A DNA stretch of 14,894 nt from DASYAN01 sp036501345 (GCA_036501345.1 DASYAN010000251.1:1-14894); one strand, 5' to 3'. Counted from the stretch's first letter, positions 1 through 7,712 are shown. Numbers and translations: made by a program. Notes: generated from the sequence alone by a model not told the origin.

Positions 1-1467
1 GTTGATCCAGATCAGAAGCTCGAAGAGATGTTTCGAGGATATGGTCACTCCTCAGTAGGGGATATGGCACGTCTTTCTGTCGATATAGCCAAGCTACCTA
101 TGCATCTGTGTCTCTCGCTTTTCTCTGAGGGATCAATCAATTCAGGTCAGGAAAAATCGACACGCTATCAAGCCGCATTTGGTAAGGTTCTTCTTCATCC
201 CATTAAGCACTATCTGCCCACGCATTTGTCAAAGGAAGAATGGCTAGAAGTGGACTACCAATCCCTGGGTACACTTTCGCAAGAGCTATTTGCCAAGCAC
301 AAAGCTACGCTGCAAGCTGCCTTTGGGGAGTATTTCCAAGTTGATAGCGCAGATCGGCGCAAGAACAGCATTCTCACCTCGCGGGTCCTGGATTGTGTGC
401 GCTCCTTCTTATTATTTGGCCAGTGGAGCGGCATGTCCTTTGAAACCTCTGCACGCGACTGGTCACGCATTCTCTCTGAACTGAAAACATCTCCTTTGTC
501 CTATTACCGCAAAATTGCTGCGCAGATCGAACGACTGCTCGCACCGAGCAAGGAAGAAGAAGAGTCTCTTGGCTATAAAGCAGAGGCTCCCGGACTCATT
601 CGCCACACTGCCCCTCCTCAGCACACAGCTAATAGCAATCTACAGACGTTGAAGCAATTTCTTCTACAAAAGACAGACCTTCTACAACAAGTGCCAATAC
701 AAAAGGGTTCCCCAAAACTGGTGGAGCAACGCGTGGAGCTGATCAAGCCGGAGTATACAGAAGGCGATAGATTTGTCGCCGCATCTATTTTGTTGCTCTG
801 GCCAGGGCTTGATAGAGATGAACTTCTCAAGTGGATACAGAACCGAGATGTAGAAACCAAGACAACCATCAGCTCTTTACTATTCTCAAATCATAGCAAC
901 TATTGCGAGCTACCAGGTTATGCACGCACGACACACTTGACCCTTGTCATAGAAGGTTGTCTGGGCGAATTGCGTGACTTCAATCGCCATCGTGCCTGGG
1001 GACGATTTTTCCCGCTTTCTCTAGTATTTGGTGAGCCAATCACTAAGGATACGGTCGATCAACTTCTAGCTCGCGGTTTTAGCTTGCCCTGCTATCTGAC
1101 TGATATCCCGGAGATGGCTTCCCACAAAGCAGCTATGGAACACGATTTACTGGTATATTATGCCAAGTTGCAAGAGTTTGTTGCAAAAGTCGAGGCTCAG
1201 TATCGCGATACAGTTGATTATTCATTTGTCCTTAACCTTCTACCTCTTGCCCATCGCGTTGATTTATGGATGCACGGAGATCCCAAGCAATCTCTTTATC
1301 TAACCAGACAGCGAATCCGTCCTGGTGGACACATCAACTATCGCATGCTCGCCTATGGGGCAAGCCAGTTACTAGCTGCATCAGATCCCTATCTTTCTGC
1401 TCTCCAGCTAGAGGAAAAGTACAAACCAAATCCGGAGAGTAAAGAGGAATTTTTTGATCGAAGTTGA
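1..1467 (+). CDS. ThyX-like (FAD-dependent thymidylate synthase family) long protein, 5' end outside window
   Basis: The frame is open from base 1, so the first visible ATG (28) is internal and the true start lies upstream. At least 488 residues are seen, about twice the length of a usual ThyX, and the family resemblance appears in two places. Near the start, a GHSSVGD segment is followed by SGQEKSTRY (142-168), matching the S-x4-S-x-R half of the ThyX signature RHRxxSx4SxR. In the second half LRDFNRHR (RHR at 985-993) matches the other half, and a later segment with RQR and GGHINYR resembles the C-terminal ThyX region. This suggests a duplicated ThyX fold with the signature split between the copies. 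Canonical ThyX makes dTMP from dUMP with FAD, NADPH and methylene-tetrahydrofolate. Whether this long version does so cannot be told from the sequence. No terminator is evident after the TGA. Confidence 0.75.
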   Translation, partial: VDPDQKLEEMFRGYGHSSVGDMARLSVDIAKLPMHLCLSLFSEGSINSGQEKSTRYQAAFGKVLLHPIKHYLPTHLSKEEWLEVDYQSLGTLSQELFAKHKATLQAAFGEYFQVDSADRRKNSILTSRVLDCVRSFLLFGQWSGMSFETSARDWSRILSELKTSPLSYYRKIAAQIERLLAPSKEEEESLGYKAEAPGLIRHTAPPQHTANSNLQTLKQFLLQKTDLLQQVPIQKGSPKLVEQRVELIKPEYTEGDRFVAASILLLWPGLDRDELLKWIQNRDVETKTTISSLLFSNHSNYCELPGYARTTHLTLVIEGCLGELRDFNRHRAWGRFFPLSLVFGEPITKDTVDQLLARGFSLPCYLTDIPEMASHKAAMEHDLLVYYAKLQEFVAKVEAQYRDTVDYSFVLNLLPLAHRVDLWMHGDPKQSLYLTRQRIRPGGHINYRMLAYGASQLLAASDPYLSALQLEEKYKPNPESKEEFFDRS

Positions 1468-1594
1468 AGCAATCATGTTTTTCCTCGGATAGTTCTGTCT
1501 ATTATTCCCCTTTTTTATTCACTCTTCTCATCAAGGATTTTTTTAAATCTATCGCTCATTATTCTTATTCATAATCCTCCAGTCATATTTTGCA

Positions 1595-1625
1595 TTGTCC
1601 TCTAGTTGTCCTCTAGTTGTCGTCT
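1595..1625. repeat. 11-bp tandem repeat, 2.8 copies
   Basis: Two perfect TTGTCCTCTAG units (1595-1605 and 1606-1616) are followed by a diverged partial third unit, TTGTCGTCT (1617-1625). The array lies in the gap before the membrane protein gene. The TTGTCC core recurs in the arrays at 3005-3040 (same strand) and 7671-7712 (opposite strand). The rest of the 1468-1703 gap is pyrimidine-rich and shows no gene. Confidence 0.7.
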
Positions 1626-1703
1626 GCTTGGCCTCGGAAAGAGCTCTTTTCTCGATTATAGTTAAGCTATGGTTAAAGCTAGCCCTAGCTGCGGAGGTAA
1701 GTA

Positions 1704-2969
1704 ATGATCCTTAATAATATCGTGTCCTTTTTCAGAAAAAATACGTATATTTTTCCACTTATAGTGTGTCTCACAATTGGTACTGTCTATTTCTATTTTT
1801 CGCTACTGATCACTGGAAATATCTTTACACCAACAAAATACAATTACTACATCTATCTCCTGGATGCTTTCTTTCACGGTCGTATCAACGTGACTCCTCC
1901 TTACCACTATGATCTTTCCCTCTATCAAAACAAGTGGTACATGGTCTGGGGACCTGCGCCTATCTTATTCATTTTGCCATTTTATATATTCTTTCATTTG
2001 AATGCAAGTGATGTGATTTACACAGCAATTGGTGGAACCGTAAATGTTGTACTTCTTTATATTGCCATACAAGAGTTCAAAAAATACTTCACAATTTCCA
2101 TCTCATTGTTTGAAGATATATTTATTCTGCTTAATTTTGGCTTTGCTTCTCCTAACTTCTTTCTTTCAGTAGCTAGTCGGGTCTGGTTTACTAGCCAAAT
2201 ATTTGCTACAACCTATCTTTTATTATTTTATCTGTTTTATTTTCGATTTTTGAATCGCGAGAAGTATTACCAGTTGATACTATGCGTAGTATTCTTCTGC
2301 TTAGCTTGCCTGTCCAGGTCCAGCTTACTATTTAACGGAATCCTATTCATCTATCTATTTATACATTATAAAAATTTGAGTAGAGCCTTACCAGCGAAAT
2401 TTATCTGGCCTCCTGCTCTACTCACATTCGCTTTTGCCAGCCTGGGAGCACTTTATAACTATCTGAAGTTCCATGACATTCTAGAAACAGGTGAACGTTT
2501 TGTGGTAGGAGCTAGCAGATATGCTCCAATTGACAAAAATGCTCCAATTCTATCCATCCAGTATGTTCTTCGCAATATATATTATTGCTTCCTTAATACC
2601 GTACACTTTTCCTCTGCTCACCAACTGGTATTCCTAGATCCTGATGGCAATAGTGTGTTCCTTGTCTATCCAGCATTGTTGCTTCTGCCAGTATTGTTCT
2701 GCAACCGAAAATATCTAGATAAAAAGAGATTATTATTCTTAATCACAGCCGGAACCGTGATTGTGCTAAATCTCTCGTTAGTTATGCTCTATTTCGCCAC
2801 CGGATGGCTGCAGTTTGGGTATCGCTACTTTTTTGATGCGCTACCTCTACTATTCCTCTTACTCATCTTTATCTTGCAATACATTCCCTTTTCCATCCAA
2901 ATGGTGTTGTTAACGTGGGGCATACTTGTCAATTTCTGTGGAGTAATCGGATTTTACACTATGCGCTAG
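1704..2969 (+). CDS. Polytopic membrane protein, probable glycosyltransferase-C-like family
   Basis: The protein has 421 residues and is mostly hydrophobic, with about nine to eleven predicted membrane helices (for example residues 16-37, 83-98, 106-122, 165-182, 188-204, 318-333, 343-364, 379-393 and 398-418). Two segments recall GT-C-type integral membrane glycosyltransferases that use polyprenyl-phosphate sugars. One is YDLSLYQNKWYMVWGPAP (about 69-86) after the first loop, which also contains LLDAFFHGR. The other is GWLQFGYRYFFDALP (about 367-381) near the C-terminus. The start is supported by GGAGG at 1693-1697, six bases before the ATG. The gene is A+T-richer than its neighbours and stands alone. 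A role in adding sugars to cell-envelope polymers is an inference from family resemblance; no substrate can be named. Confidence 0.6.
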   Translation: MILNNIVSFFRKNTYIFPLIVCLTIGTVYFYFSLLITGNIFTPTKYNYYIYLLDAFFHGRINVTPPYHYDLSLYQNKWYMVWGPAPILFILPFYIFFHLNASDVIYTAIGGTVNVVLLYIAIQEFKKYFTISISLFEDIFILLNFGFASPNFFLSVASRVWFTSQIFATTYLLLFYLFYFRFLNREKYYQLILCVVFFCLACLSRSSLLFNGILFIYLFIHYKNLSRALPAKFIWPPALLTFAFASLGALYNYLKFHDILETGERFVVGASRYAPIDKNAPILSIQYVLRNIYYCFLNTVHFSSAHQLVFLDPDGNSVFLVYPALLLLPVLFCNRKYLDKKRLLFLITAGTVIVLNLSLVMLYFATGWLQFGYRYFFDALPLLFLLLIFILQYIPFSIQMVLLTWGILVNFCGVIGFYTMR

Positions 2970-3004
2970 CTTTGCAGTTTTTTGGCTGTGCTCGAGAAAA
3001 GGAA

Positions 3005-3040
3005 AAGTTGTCCCCTTTATTGCCTCAAGTTGTCCCTTCT
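3005..3040 (+). repeat. Paired AGTTGTCCC repeat, left copy of an inverted pair
   Basis: Two copies of AAGTTGTCCC lie at 3005-3014 and 3027-3036, each followed by a T-rich tail, 22 bases apart. Read on the minus strand, this segment aligns closely with 7681-7712, so the two arrays face each other across about 4.7 kb. They resemble the multiple subterminal repeats of some insertion sequences (IS21-like ends are one possibility). No transposase lies next to them. Confidence 0.5.
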
Positions 3041-3086
3041 GCCGCTAGAAAAAACCTCTCCGGTCAGGTATGTTTAAAAATGAAAA

Positions 3087-3245
3087 GGGCATTTCGTAAC
3101 CCCTAAAAAGCTCTTCAATGAGCCCAAATACACGCTTGGATAACATGAGCAAAAGCGAAAAGCTGCTTTTCGATGAGCTTAGAAACGAGGCTTTTCACCG
3201 GTTTCAGCTCAGAAAAGCTCTGTTAATCTGAGTTGCGAAATGCCC
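3087..3245. mobile_element. MITE-like element or IS remnant with 14-bp terminal inverted repeats
   Basis: GGGCATTTCGTAAC (3087-3100) and GTTGCGAAATGCCC (3232-3245) are inverted repeats matching at 13 of 14 positions. The 159-bp interior has no coding frame. It contains a second AAAAGCTCT motif close to each end and a small GAAAAG-CTG-CTTTTC hairpin. No clear target-site duplication is visible. A related end sequence lacking a partner occurs at 14629-14643. A non-autonomous element, or the fused ends of a deleted insertion sequence, both fit. Confidence 0.55.
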
Positions 3246-3290
3246 TCGACTTATGCTAAACTTGTCAGGTGGTGAGAAATTAGCAACAAG

Positions 3291-3603
3291 CTACGTCAAT
3301 GCGCTATTCAGCGCATTGACGTCCGTCTGTGATGGTGCCTCGCCGGAAAGCTGTGGGCCGTTGAGCAGGTGGGAGTTGTTACTATTGCTGGCACTTTTAC
3401 GCAGCGCTTCCAGGGAAGTAGCCCCGCCCTCGGTGAAAAGCTTGGCAAGCAGGCCGATCCGCGTTTCGGTAAATTCCAGCGCACGTATAACCTTGGTGAT
3501 ATGTCGGCCGGTTAAATCCTGAAAATTGCAGGCTTCATACAGGCGCGTGATTACCGCGGTGATTTTTTTCCGGCTCGGTTCATCGATATCGGCGCTGTTG
3601 AGG
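3291..3603 (-). pseudogene. cheZ: 3' remnant of a CheZ-like chemotaxis phosphatase gene
   Basis: Minus-strand frame ending at TAG (3293-3291). Roughly the last 100 residues of a CheZ-type protein are readable, including YEACNFQDLTGRHITKV (the EACxFQDxTGQxITKV signature of proteobacterial CheZ, where the active-site region contains Q and D) and the C-terminal LLNGPQLSGE plus SQTDVNAL, the CheY-binding tail type. The frame meets an in-frame TAA about 50 bases upstream of the homologous part, and CheZ is normally 200 residues or more, so the 5' half is gone. CheZ dephosphorylates CheY-P. No other chemotaxis or flagellar gene is in the window, and such a gene fits a proteobacterial donor better than the surrounding DNA. 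Confident as a CheZ relative; not functional in this form. Confidence 0.72.
3293..3322. repeat. Perfect 13-bp inverted repeat at the cheZ remnant terminus
   Basis: Arms ACGTCAATGCGCT (3293-3305) and AGCGCATTGACGT (3310-3322) are separated by four bases, ATTC. The palindrome contains the last codons and first stop-codon base of the cheZ remnant. There is no T-run, so it is not an obvious terminator. It may be an inverted duplication made at a rearrangement breakpoint. Confidence 0.8.
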
Positions 3604-3667
3604 ATAGGACGCCGAACACCAAGCTTAATTTGGTGCCTGCCTTCCTTTGATTAAGCGCATTGAACAT
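3604..3667 (-). pseudogene. Possible 5' stub of a chemoreceptor (MCP) gene fused to the cheZ remnant
   Basis: An ATG at 3667-3665 on the minus strand follows GGTGAGG and reads MFNALNQRKAGTKLSLVFGV, like the start of methyl-accepting chemotaxis proteins (MFxxxKIGTKLxLxFGV, leading into the first membrane helix). After about 21 codons the resemblance stops. The cheZ homology begins in a different frame at about 3603. This is best read as a deletion joining an MCP 5' end to a cheZ 3' end. The stub is short, so the MCP call is tentative. Confidence 0.38.
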
Positions 3668-4068
3668 ACCATCCTCACCTTGGTGGAACCCAGCCCCAGG
3701 CCTCCACATGTCTATTGTCGTTCAGATTATAGCAAAAAGGGGAGAATTTATAAGCTGGTAGAAACCCTAAGGCAGACGAATGCGGCATGAAATTAGCAGA
3801 TTAACCAAAAGTCCGGTTGCTGACGCGATAGGAAACAGCGCAGGTTAGTGGCGGTGCTGGCTACCGTTAAGCGCTCTGTGTCTCGAATGTTGTAACCCGT
3901 AGCCAGATTGGGGTACAAAGCGTGCCTCAACTTTGAGGATTTTTTACAGGGCTGTTTTGCCAACTTAGGGTTTTACAGCATAAAAATGATCGTTATGGTC
4001 TGGTAGCATAGGCCGAGGCATGCTATTTTGCCAGCTCTCATTGGATACCAATCCACAGGAGGAACCGT
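3668..4068. other. Intergenic stretch between the chemotaxis scar and the flavoprotein gene
   Basis: No coding region is recognised. A TATAAT on the minus strand (3731-3726) could belong to a promoter for the chemoreceptor stub. On the plus strand there is a terminator-like hairpin at 3925-3945 and a weak promoter candidate for the gene at 4069: TTGCCA (3957-3962), 17 bases, then ATAAAA (3980-3985). Short plus-strand frames here show no recognisable homology. Confidence 0.5.
3925..3945 (+). terminator. Rho-independent terminator-like hairpin
   Basis: CCTCAA (3925-3930) pairs with TTGAGG (3933-3938), and a run of six T (3940-3945) follows. The stem is short. No intact plus-strand gene precedes it inside the block, so it may be left over from a deleted gene. 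Confidence 0.45.
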
Positions 4069-5748
4069 ATGAGACTCATCGAGACCCACCGCCATCAAAT
4101 GTTTCCGATCCTCGAACCGGCTCAAATCGAGACGGCAAGGCATTTCGCAAGCGGCCCCGCTCAAGAGTTTGCCCCCTATGAGACGGTGTTCGATGCCGGT
4201 CAGCGTGGCGTGCCCATGTGGTTCGTGCTGAAGGGTTCGATGGAAGTTATGCGCCGGGACGCGCTTAATAACGAGGCGCCAATTATTGCCCATGGCCCCG
4301 GTCAATTCTCTGGCGAAGTAAGCCAACTGGCCGGGCGCGAAGCGCTTGCCGCGGCACACGCGGGCGCGGAAGGCTGCACCGTAATTCCTTTCGATGCCGG
4401 TCATGTCCGTGCCCTACTGATCGGCTCCGCCGAAATCGGCGAGATCGTCATGCGTGCCTTGATCCTGCGCCGGGTCGCGCTGATCGAAGAAGGCGGCGTC
4501 GGCTCCGTGATCATTGGTGAGGCGGGAAGTCGCGAAGTTTTGCGCCTGCAGGACTTTCTTCGTCGTAACGGCTATCCCTATAAACTTCTCGATGCCAATA
4601 AGGATGAAGAAGGACGTGGGATCGTTCAACGCCTTGGGGTGTTTTCGCAAGAACTGCCTTTGGTGCTTTGCCCCAATGGCAGCATTTTGAAACGCCCAAC
4701 AGAAGCGGAAGCAGGCGCGTGTCTCGGCATTACCCCGGAACTCGACACCAACAAGGTGTATGATGTCGCAATCGTTGGTGCCGGGCCTGCCGGACTTGCC
4801 GCTGCGGTTTATGCCAGCTCGGAGGGGTTGTCCGTACTCGCGCTCGATGAGCACGCTTTCGGCGGCCAGGCGGGAGCCTCTTCGCGCATAGAAAACTATC
4901 TCGGTTTTCCCAACGGCATTTCTGGTATGGCGCTGGCGGGTAGGGCTTACAATCAAGCGCTGAAATTCGGTGTCGAGATTGCCATCCCGATTGAGGTGTC
5001 GCGCCTTGATTGCCAGGAAGCCAAAAAGAAGCCCGGCAGTTCCATGCAGCTTCAATTCACCAATGGGGCGGTGGCGCAAGCACGAACGGTCGTAATCGCA
5101 TCGGGCGCCCGCTACCGGCGCCCTGCCATTCCCAATCTTTCCGTTTTTGAAGGCAGGGGCATTTCCTATTGGGCCTCGCCTGTTGAGGCGAAGCTGTGCG
5201 AGGGCGAGGAGGTGGCCCTTATTGGCGGCGGCAATTCGGCAGGGCAAGCGGTGGCATTCCTGGCGCCGAAGGTGAAGCGCCTGCATCTCTTTGTCCGCGG
5301 GCCGGGCCTTGAGACTTCGATGTCGCGCTATTTGATCGAACGCATTGCTGCCTTACCCAATGTGGTGTTGCACCCGGGGACTGAAGTGATATCTCTGGAA
5401 GGGAACGAGACAACGGGCCTGACTGGCGCAACCTTTCGTAACCGATCGAGCGGGGAAAGCCATAAATGCTCCCTGCGCCACTTGTTCCTCTTTATTGGCG
5501 CCGATCCGAATATCTCTTGGCTCAATGGCTGTGTCGATGTCGACGCCAAAGGGTTTGTAATCACTGGCGTCAAATCCTCTGGAAGTTCCCTGGCAAAATC
5601 CCGGTCAGTATTGCCGCTTGAGACGAGCCTTCCAGGTGTGTTCGCCATCGGGGATGTGCGGGCCGGTTCGACCAAGCGGCTTGCGGCGGCCGTCGGGGAA
5701 GGTGCTGCCGTTGTCGCCCAGATACACAGCACGCTTGCGCATGTTTGA
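4069..5748 (+). CDS. Cyclic-nucleotide-binding domain fused to thioredoxin-reductase-like FAD oxidoreductase
   Basis: 559 residues. Residues about 12-140 resemble a cyclic-nucleotide-binding (CAP-type) domain. About 145-225 look like a glutaredoxin/thioredoxin fold that lacks a CxxC pair. From 231 on there is a thioredoxin-reductase fold with an FAD-binding GAGPAG (237-242), GGQAGASSRIENYLGFP, an NADPH-binding GGGNSAG (386-392) and a C-terminal FAIGD (525-529). At the position of the CxxC redox centre of true TrxB (SYCATC) this protein has SYWASP (366-371), so it cannot use the TrxB thiol mechanism. It more likely passes NAD(P)H electrons to another acceptor. AGGAGG at 4058-4063 sits six bases before the ATG. 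The G+C-rich codon use differs from the host genes. Proteins of this architecture are often labelled thioredoxin-disulfide reductase, a name the missing cysteines do not support. It probably forms a two-gene unit with the hydrolase 45 bases downstream. Confidence 0.85.
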   Translation: MRLIETHRHQMFPILEPAQIETARHFASGPAQEFAPYETVFDAGQRGVPMWFVLKGSMEVMRRDALNNEAPIIAHGPGQFSGEVSQLAGREALAAAHAGAEGCTVIPFDAGHVRALLIGSAEIGEIVMRALILRRVALIEEGGVGSVIIGEAGSREVLRLQDFLRRNGYPYKLLDANKDEEGRGIVQRLGVFSQELPLVLCPNGSILKRPTEAEAGACLGITPELDTNKVYDVAIVGAGPAGLAAAVYASSEGLSVLALDEHAFGGQAGASSRIENYLGFPNGISGMALAGRAYNQALKFGVEIAIPIEVSRLDCQEAKKKPGSSMQLQFTNGAVAQARTVVIASGARYRRPAIPNLSVFEGRGISYWASPVEAKLCEGEEVALIGGGNSAGQAVAFLAPKVKRLHLFVRGPGLETSMSRYLIERIAALPNVVLHPGTEVISLEGNETTGLTGATFRNRSSGESHKCSLRHLFLFIGADPNISWLNGCVDVDAKGFVITGVKSSGSSLAKSRSVLPLETSLPGVFAIGDVRAGSTKRLAAAVGEGAAVVAQIHSTLAHV

Positions 5749-5793
5749 AATTATGCTTTCTTTGATGAGTTTGGCATGGGAGGGAGAGATACT

Positions 5794-7002
5794 ATGGAAA
5801 ATTTGTTCAAAGACACGTCATTCAAATTCGAGACATTGCGTGCAGCTGGTTTCGCCGTCGACAACGGTGCCGACCTGAGTGAAGTGCTTTTGACTGCCGC
5901 TGCAATCCCAGAGGGTGACGAAGAAGTGTGGATGCGCGAGTGGAAAGCGACGGGAGACCGGGTTCACGAGCGTGCCAAGTATTCACAAGAACACGGTGAT
6001 AAGATCAGTGCACGTGAGGCCTTCTTGCGTGCCTCAGCATACTACCGTAATGCAGAGTTTTACCGCCGTAAAGACCCGGTAAACGATCCACATGTCCGCG
6101 AACTATTTGGTCTGTCCCGCGACACGTTCGTCAGAGCCGGCAAACTGCTGGACGGCCCCTTTGAGGAAATCTCCATCCCCTACGGTAAGGATACACTGCC
6201 GAGCTATCTGCTCCTGGTGGACGATAGTGGCAAGCCTCGACCAACCGTCATTTACACCAACGGGTTTGATTCAACGACTGAGGAAGGCTTACTTCGTAAT
6301 TGGTGCGCCCGCGCTGCGGCGCGGTTTCAATGTGATCTTGTATGACGGCCCCGGTATCGGCCGCATGATCCGCGAAAAGAAGGTGCCTTACCGGCCTGAT
6401 TGGGAAGCCGTCCTTGGTCCCGTGATGAACTATGCCGAAAGGCGTCCGGAAGTTGACAAGTCCAAGATCGTGCTATTCGGTTACAGCATGGGCGGATATC
6501 TCTGCGCCCGTACTGCAGCGTTCGATCATCGTCCGGCAGCCATCGTGCTGGATGACGGCGTGACGAGCTTCTTCGCGACCTATCCCCCCCTTCCCGAATT
6601 CCTCGTTGAATGGATCAAGAGTGGCCGCGATGAGCAAGCGATCCCGGTGTTGGAGTGGATCAAGCAGCATGATACCTATGCGCGTTGGGCTCTGCAAAAT
6701 GGTGTGTGGGTGTATGGCACTTCGAGCGAGCCGGAATACATCCGCAAGAGCGAGCAGTTCGCGCTCACCAAGGACCACATGCACAAAATTACGTGCCCTG
6801 CTCTCATCTTTGAGGGAGAAAACGACATTGTGTTTAAAGGTCAAGCAATCTGGCCTCCGAACTGAAGGCCCCCCACAAGCATGTTGTGATGCGGAACTCC
6901 GAAGGTGCCGGCGAACACTGCCATATGGGGGCAATGCGTCTGCTTCACCAGACGATTTTCGATTGGCTTCACGTGACCCTGGCATCACAACACAAGAAAT
7001 AG
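5794..7002 (+). pseudogene. Alpha/beta hydrolase (FrsA / 2,6-dihydropseudooxynicotine hydrolase-like), two frameshifts
   Basis: Starts at ATG 5794 after a GGGAGGGAGAGA ribosome site (an upstream ATG at 5776 lacks one). The first frame runs to about 6286 (helical cap region, then PTVIYTNGFDSTTEE). An extra G in GGAAGGC (6286-6287) shifts reading to the +1 frame, which gives AYFVIGAPALRRGFNVILYD, the nucleophile elbow GYSMGG (Ser codon 6485-6487) and the acid in GENDIVF (Asp codon 6824-6826). Near 6839-6849 one base is missing and the original frame returns: SNLASELKAPHKH, then GEHCHMG with the likely catalytic His (6916-6924), ending at TAG 7000-7002. Read across both shifts, a complete Ser-Asp-His hydrolase of about 400 residues is restored, so the damage is recent or a sequencing artefact. 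As written, translation stops at 6345. The substrate is unknown; the family includes C-C bond hydrolases and esterases. Confidence 0.8.
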
Positions 7003-7231
7003 AGAGACCCGCGTCGCATCTGAAGCGCAATTGAAATAGGTTCATTCGAAATATCAAAGGCCAGCTCCCATTCAGTGGTAGTATAGCCAAAAAATAACAT
7101 AGCCAACTAGAGGAACAGTGTAAGCGACACTTCACCCCTAACTATTGTCTATCACCTTGATGCTACTGAGATCTAGCTAATATCAGCTGATGCCGTTTCT
7201 AATCCTGATATTCTAGGGCACACCATATATG

Positions 7232-7253
7232 AAAAATGCTATGCGGCATTTTT
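7232..7253 (-). terminator. Terminator-like hairpin after the 106-residue gene
   Basis: AAAAATGC (7232-7239) and GCATTTTT (7246-7253) form a perfect 8-bp stem with a 6-base loop, just past the stop codon of the minus-strand gene at 7258. The A/T tracts lie within the stem, so it could act in both directions and also end plus-strand transcription from the hydrolase remnant. Confidence 0.55.
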
Positions 7254-7257
7254 ATTT

Positions 7258-7578
7258 CTACTTTGGTATTTTAAATTGGATCAGACTATTCTCCCCATAA
7301 AAATTGAATAAGCGAAGAAGATAGGCTTGTATCTCTTCATTATGTTCGGTCGAGATCATCCCTACCTGAACCAATTCTTCGATTAAGAAACTTACCCGTA
7401 TACTCAGAAGGACGTGGCTTGCGAGATCACGAAGGTGCTTATCGGGAATCTGTTCTGTGACACTGGCAATGGTTGCTCCTTCTGCAATAAGCGGGGCGCA
7501 GCGTTGGATTTCATCGAAAAGAGCATTCATGCGCCTCTGCTGCATTTCGCTGATCGCTTGCTTATATGTCTTATCCAT
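7258..7578 (-). CDS. Hypothetical helical protein, 106 residues
   Basis: I do not recognise a family. The sequence is almost entirely amphipathic helix by composition (many Q, E, R, L and I), with no cysteine pairs, no membrane segment and no signal peptide. One Cys (residue 27) lies in IQRCAPLIAEGA. AGGAG stands eight bases before the ATG (minus strand, about 7586-7591), which supports the start. A hairpin terminator follows the stop. Coding composition is lower in G+C than the flavoprotein and hydrolase, so this gene looks host-like even though it lies between the two inverted TTGTCC arrays. The closely matched ribosome site and terminator argue for a real gene. A small regulatory or adaptor protein is conceivable, but no function is assigned. 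Confidence 0.6.
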   Translation of the reverse strand: MDKTYKQAISEMQQRRMNALFDEIQRCAPLIAEGATIASVTEQIPDKHLRDLASHVLLSIRVSFLIEELVQVGMISTEHNEEIQAYLLRLFNFYGENSLIQFKIPK

Positions 7579-7670
7579 AAAATTGTCTCCTGTTCACAAG
7601 AGTATTGCTTTCCTCCCTTTTGCTAGCAATCTCTTGTATATAAGCATACCCAATAAGAAGAATTTTTGCT

Positions 7671-7712
7671 AGGGACAAAAAGGGACAACTGGCAGACAAA
7701 AGGAGACAACTT
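7671..7712 (-). repeat. Array of 10-bp GGGACAAxx units, right copy of an inverted pair
   Basis: Four near-tandem 10-base units: AGGGACAAAA (7671), AGGGACAACT (7681), GGCAGACAAA (7691) and AGGAGACAAC (7701), followed by TT. The segment 7681-7712 aligns with the reverse complement of 3005-3036 with one short gap, making an inverted pair around the foreign block. Confidence 0.6.

Noticed and set aside
1595..1625. Short CRISPR-like array
   Set aside because: Units are directly tandem at 11 bp with no spacers, and no cas genes are nearby.
3253..3522. 89-codon plus-strand frame
   Set aside because: It is the antisense of the recognisable cheZ remnant, which explains the coding-like composition.
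3779..3847. Short plus-strand frame RHEISRLTKSPVADAIG
   Set aside because: Only 22 codons, no homology recognised and no ribosome site; not enough to call a gene or remnant.
4414..5286. 290-codon open frame on the minus strand inside the flavoprotein gene
   Set aside because: Antisense to clearly coding sequence with FAD and NADPH motifs; its translation has the biased composition of a shadow frame in G+C-rich DNA.
6473..7135. 220-codon minus-strand frame
   Set aside because: Antisense to the hydrolase; the plus strand holds the nucleophile elbow and other family motifs.
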